NCBI GenBank assembly: GCA_015062635.1 | Contig: SUUF01000041.1 | Location: 1-16,004 of the forward strand | Direction: 5' to 3' | Source of the DNA: Coriobacteriaceae bacterium | GTDB taxonomy: Bacteria; Actinomycetota; Coriobacteriia; Coriobacteriales; Eggerthellaceae | DNA length: 16,004 bases | Part shown: piece after piece, positions 15,124-16,004 of the stretch | Numbering within the stretch: the stretch's first letter is position 1 | Layout of the letters: every line of letters starts with the position of its first letter | Position numbers and translations under genes: made by a program | The notes under the pieces: generated by a model | The model's database searches: none | What the model saw: only the letters and a program-made list of their open reading frames with translations | What the model was told of the DNA's origin: nothing

Positions 15124-15198
15124 CGGGCCACCCCCGCGCAAGTCCAGGCATCCTCGCTTGGACATCGCCGCGCGAGAACGCACGGCCGCAAGCGCCCG

Positions 15199-15477
15199 CT
15201 ACCGCTTCGGGTTCTCCTTCATCACCTTCAACAGGGTCGCGTAAATCTCCTTCAGCTTCTCGTCGACGATGGGGCCTTCGTTTTGCGCGCAGATGCGCTC
15301 GAGAATGGCGTCTTCGCGACCGGCATCGAACAGCTGCATGCCGGCGGCGGGCTTCAGCTCGCGAATCGCCATGGAATGGCCCTCGCGCTCGTTGAGCAGC
15401 GCGACGATGCGCATATCGAGCTCGTCGATGGCATCGCGGTGTTCCTGTATCTTCGCCAAAGCCTCTTCGCGTTCCAT
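15199..15477 (-). CDS. Chorismate mutase, AroQ class (stand-alone domain)
   Basis: This is a 92-residue all-helical AroQ-type domain. The class converts chorismate to prephenate, the first step towards Phe and Tyr. Aligned to the E. coli P-protein mutase domain with an offset of +3, it keeps Arg14 (R11), Arg31 (R28), Lys42 (K39), Arg54 (R51) and Glu55 (E52). The region that should supply Gln88 reads KENPKR, with no Gln or Glu at the aligned place, and the protein ends soon after. It could be a low-activity enzyme, rely on another residue, or have a changed role. GGAAGGG lies 7 nt before the ATG. It stands alone, divergent from guaA, with no aro or phe gene next to it. Confidence 0.85.
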   Translation of the reverse strand: MEREEALAKIQEHRDAIDELDMRIVALLNEREGHSMAIRELKPAAGMQLFDAGREDAILERICAQNEGPIVDEKLKEIYATLLKVMKENPKR

Positions 15478-15512
15478 CTCGCAGCCCTTCCGTCCATACG
15501 CTTTACCGGGCT

Positions 15513-15521
15513 AGAGTACCA
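15513..15521 (-). promoter_or_regulatory. Possible extended -10 promoter of the chorismate mutase gene
   Basis: On the minus strand TGGTACTCT provides a weak -10 with the TGn extension, about 35 nt before the ATG at 15477. No clear -35 is present. Confidence 0.35.
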
Positions 15522-15551
15522 CACCCCGCCCCGCATCCCGCCCGCGACGCA

Positions 15552-15591
15552 ATCGTTAACGCAACCGACACGCAACTGCATCGGTTAACGC
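15552..15591. repeat. GTTAACGC repeats between the divergent genes
   Basis: GTTAACGC occurs at 15555-15562 and 15584-15591, 29 bp apart. With neighbouring AACCGA and TCGGTT they also form an imperfect inverted repeat. The position upstream of the chorismate mutase promoter and of guaA suits a regulator site; none is recognised. Confidence 0.4.
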
Positions 15592-15656
15592 GATGTTACG
15601 CTTTCAAGCGCCTCGGCGGCGCCACACACGTGCGCCGCGGAATTCGGGTACTATTA

Positions 15657-15675
15657 TTAGGTTAGTTTCACCTAC
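15657..15675 (+). promoter_or_regulatory. DtxR/IdeR-like box upstream of guaA
   Basis: TTAGGTTAGTTTCACCTAC matches the actinobacterial iron-dependent repressor consensus TWAGGTWAGSCTWACCTWA at 15 of 19 positions, with the left half perfect. It follows a possible -10 (TATTAT, 15652-15657) and ends 15 nt before the guaA ATG, so a bound repressor could block transcription. A single imperfect match may be chance. Confidence 0.35.
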
Positions 15676-15690
15676 GGCGAAGGGGCCCAC

Positions 15691-16004
15691 ATGAGCAACA
15701 CGAGCACGCTGGAACAGAAAGTCGTCGTCCTCGACTTCGGGGCGCAATACGGGCAGCTCATCGCCCGCCGCGTGCGCGACCTGCATGTGTATTCCGAGAT
15801 CCTGCCCTGCGATGCGCCGGCTGCGGAAATCTCCGCGGCAAAGCCGTGCGCCATCATCTTATCGGGCGGCCCGGCCAGCGTGTACGCCGAAGACGCCCCG
15901 AGCGTCGACCCGGCGGTGTTCGAGCTCGGCGTGCCCATCTTGGGCTTCTGCTATGGCCAGCAAATCATGGCGAAAACTCTCGGCGGCATGGTGGGACACA
16001 CCGA
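15691..16004 (+). CDS. guaA: GMP synthase (glutamine-hydrolysing), N-terminal part
   Basis: GuaA aminates XMP to GMP using glutamine and ATP, the last step of guanine nucleotide synthesis. The 104 visible residues belong to the class I glutamine amidotransferase domain. VVVLDFGAQYGQLIARRVR opens the domain, LSGGPASVY forms the oxyanion region, and the nucleophile is Cys87 in LGFCYGQQ. The catalytic His and Glu and the ATP pyrophosphatase domain lie beyond the right edge. The ATG at 15691 has a GAAGG-type Shine-Dalgarno about 8 nt upstream. It is the only plus-strand gene, divergent from the chorismate mutase with 213 bp between starts. Confidence 0.96.
   Translation, partial: MSNTSTLEQKVVVLDFGAQYGQLIARRVRDLHVYSEILPCDAPAAEISAAKPCAIILSGGPASVYAEDAPSVDPAVFELGVPILGFCYGQQIMAKTLGGMVGHT

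Larger units (their letters stand above)
14228..15198. other. Repeat-rich intergenic region without a convincing gene
   Basis: About 970 bp between the chorismate mutase and pcrA. Open frames here are Arg/Cys/Pro-rich, overlap each other and owe their length to GC content and repeats. None has a family motif or a good ribosome binding site. At least four repeat families are visible and are listed separately. No clear terminator follows the chorismate mutase; a weak 5-bp hairpin (GTCCA/TGGAC) lies near 15142-15168 without a T-tract. Confidence 0.7.

Noticed and set aside
14520..15191. 223-codon minus-strand frame in the repeat region
   Set aside because: It is Cys/Arg/Pro-rich with a composition driven by degenerate DNA repeats, overlaps other equally long frames, and has no recognisable domain.
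15601..15690. Purine riboswitch before guaA
   Set aside because: The leader from the likely start is too short and no purine aptamer helices or conserved loops are seen.

Overview
The window is about 16 kb of GC-rich bacterial chromosome. Almost every gene lies on the minus strand; only guaA, cut by the right edge, lies on the plus strand. The order SepIVA-like coiled-coil protein, DUF177, rpmF, plsX, rnc, smc, ftsY matches an actinobacterial core cluster. High GC, GTG starts and large spurious antisense frames fit a high-GC actinobacterium. My best guess is a gut-type Coriobacteriia member (Eggerthellaceae-like), but that assignment is inference. I see no phage, insertion sequence, CRISPR array, tRNA or rRNA.

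Reading minus-strand genes in transcription order, from the right: a small AroQ-type chorismate mutase (15199-15477) is divergent from guaA (15691 onward). Next is about 1 kb without a convincing gene, filled with several families of degenerate repeats (14228-15198). Then come the helicase gene pcrA (11804-14161, starting at an internal GTG), two tandem ArsB/NhaD-type permeases about 91% identical to each other (10243-11526 and 8603-9892), and an intergenic region holding four 49-bp tandem palindromic repeats (8268-8447). The core cluster follows: a SepIVA-like protein overlapping DUF177 by one base, then rpmF with its own promoter and terminator, then plsX-rnc-smc-ftsY packed with 3-4 nt gaps. 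ftsY runs off the left edge.

The core cluster links envelope and growth functions: septation or elongation (SepIVA-like), ribosome assembly (DUF177, L32), phospholipid synthesis (PlsX), dsRNA processing (RNase III), chromosome organisation (SMC) and membrane-protein targeting (FtsY). plsX sits behind the rpmF terminator, with its own extended -10 promoter and a structured leader that may control the downstream four genes.

The most interesting signals are: two overlapping, mutually exclusive hairpins just upstream of the plsX ribosome binding site; an RNase III with Asn in place of one conserved catalytic Asp; the near-identical permease pair with long identical DNA blocks; the 49-bp palindromic array; the multi-family repeat region between the chorismate mutase and pcrA; and a DtxR/IdeR-like box between the guaA promoter region and its start. 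None of these amounts to an obvious new multi-gene system.
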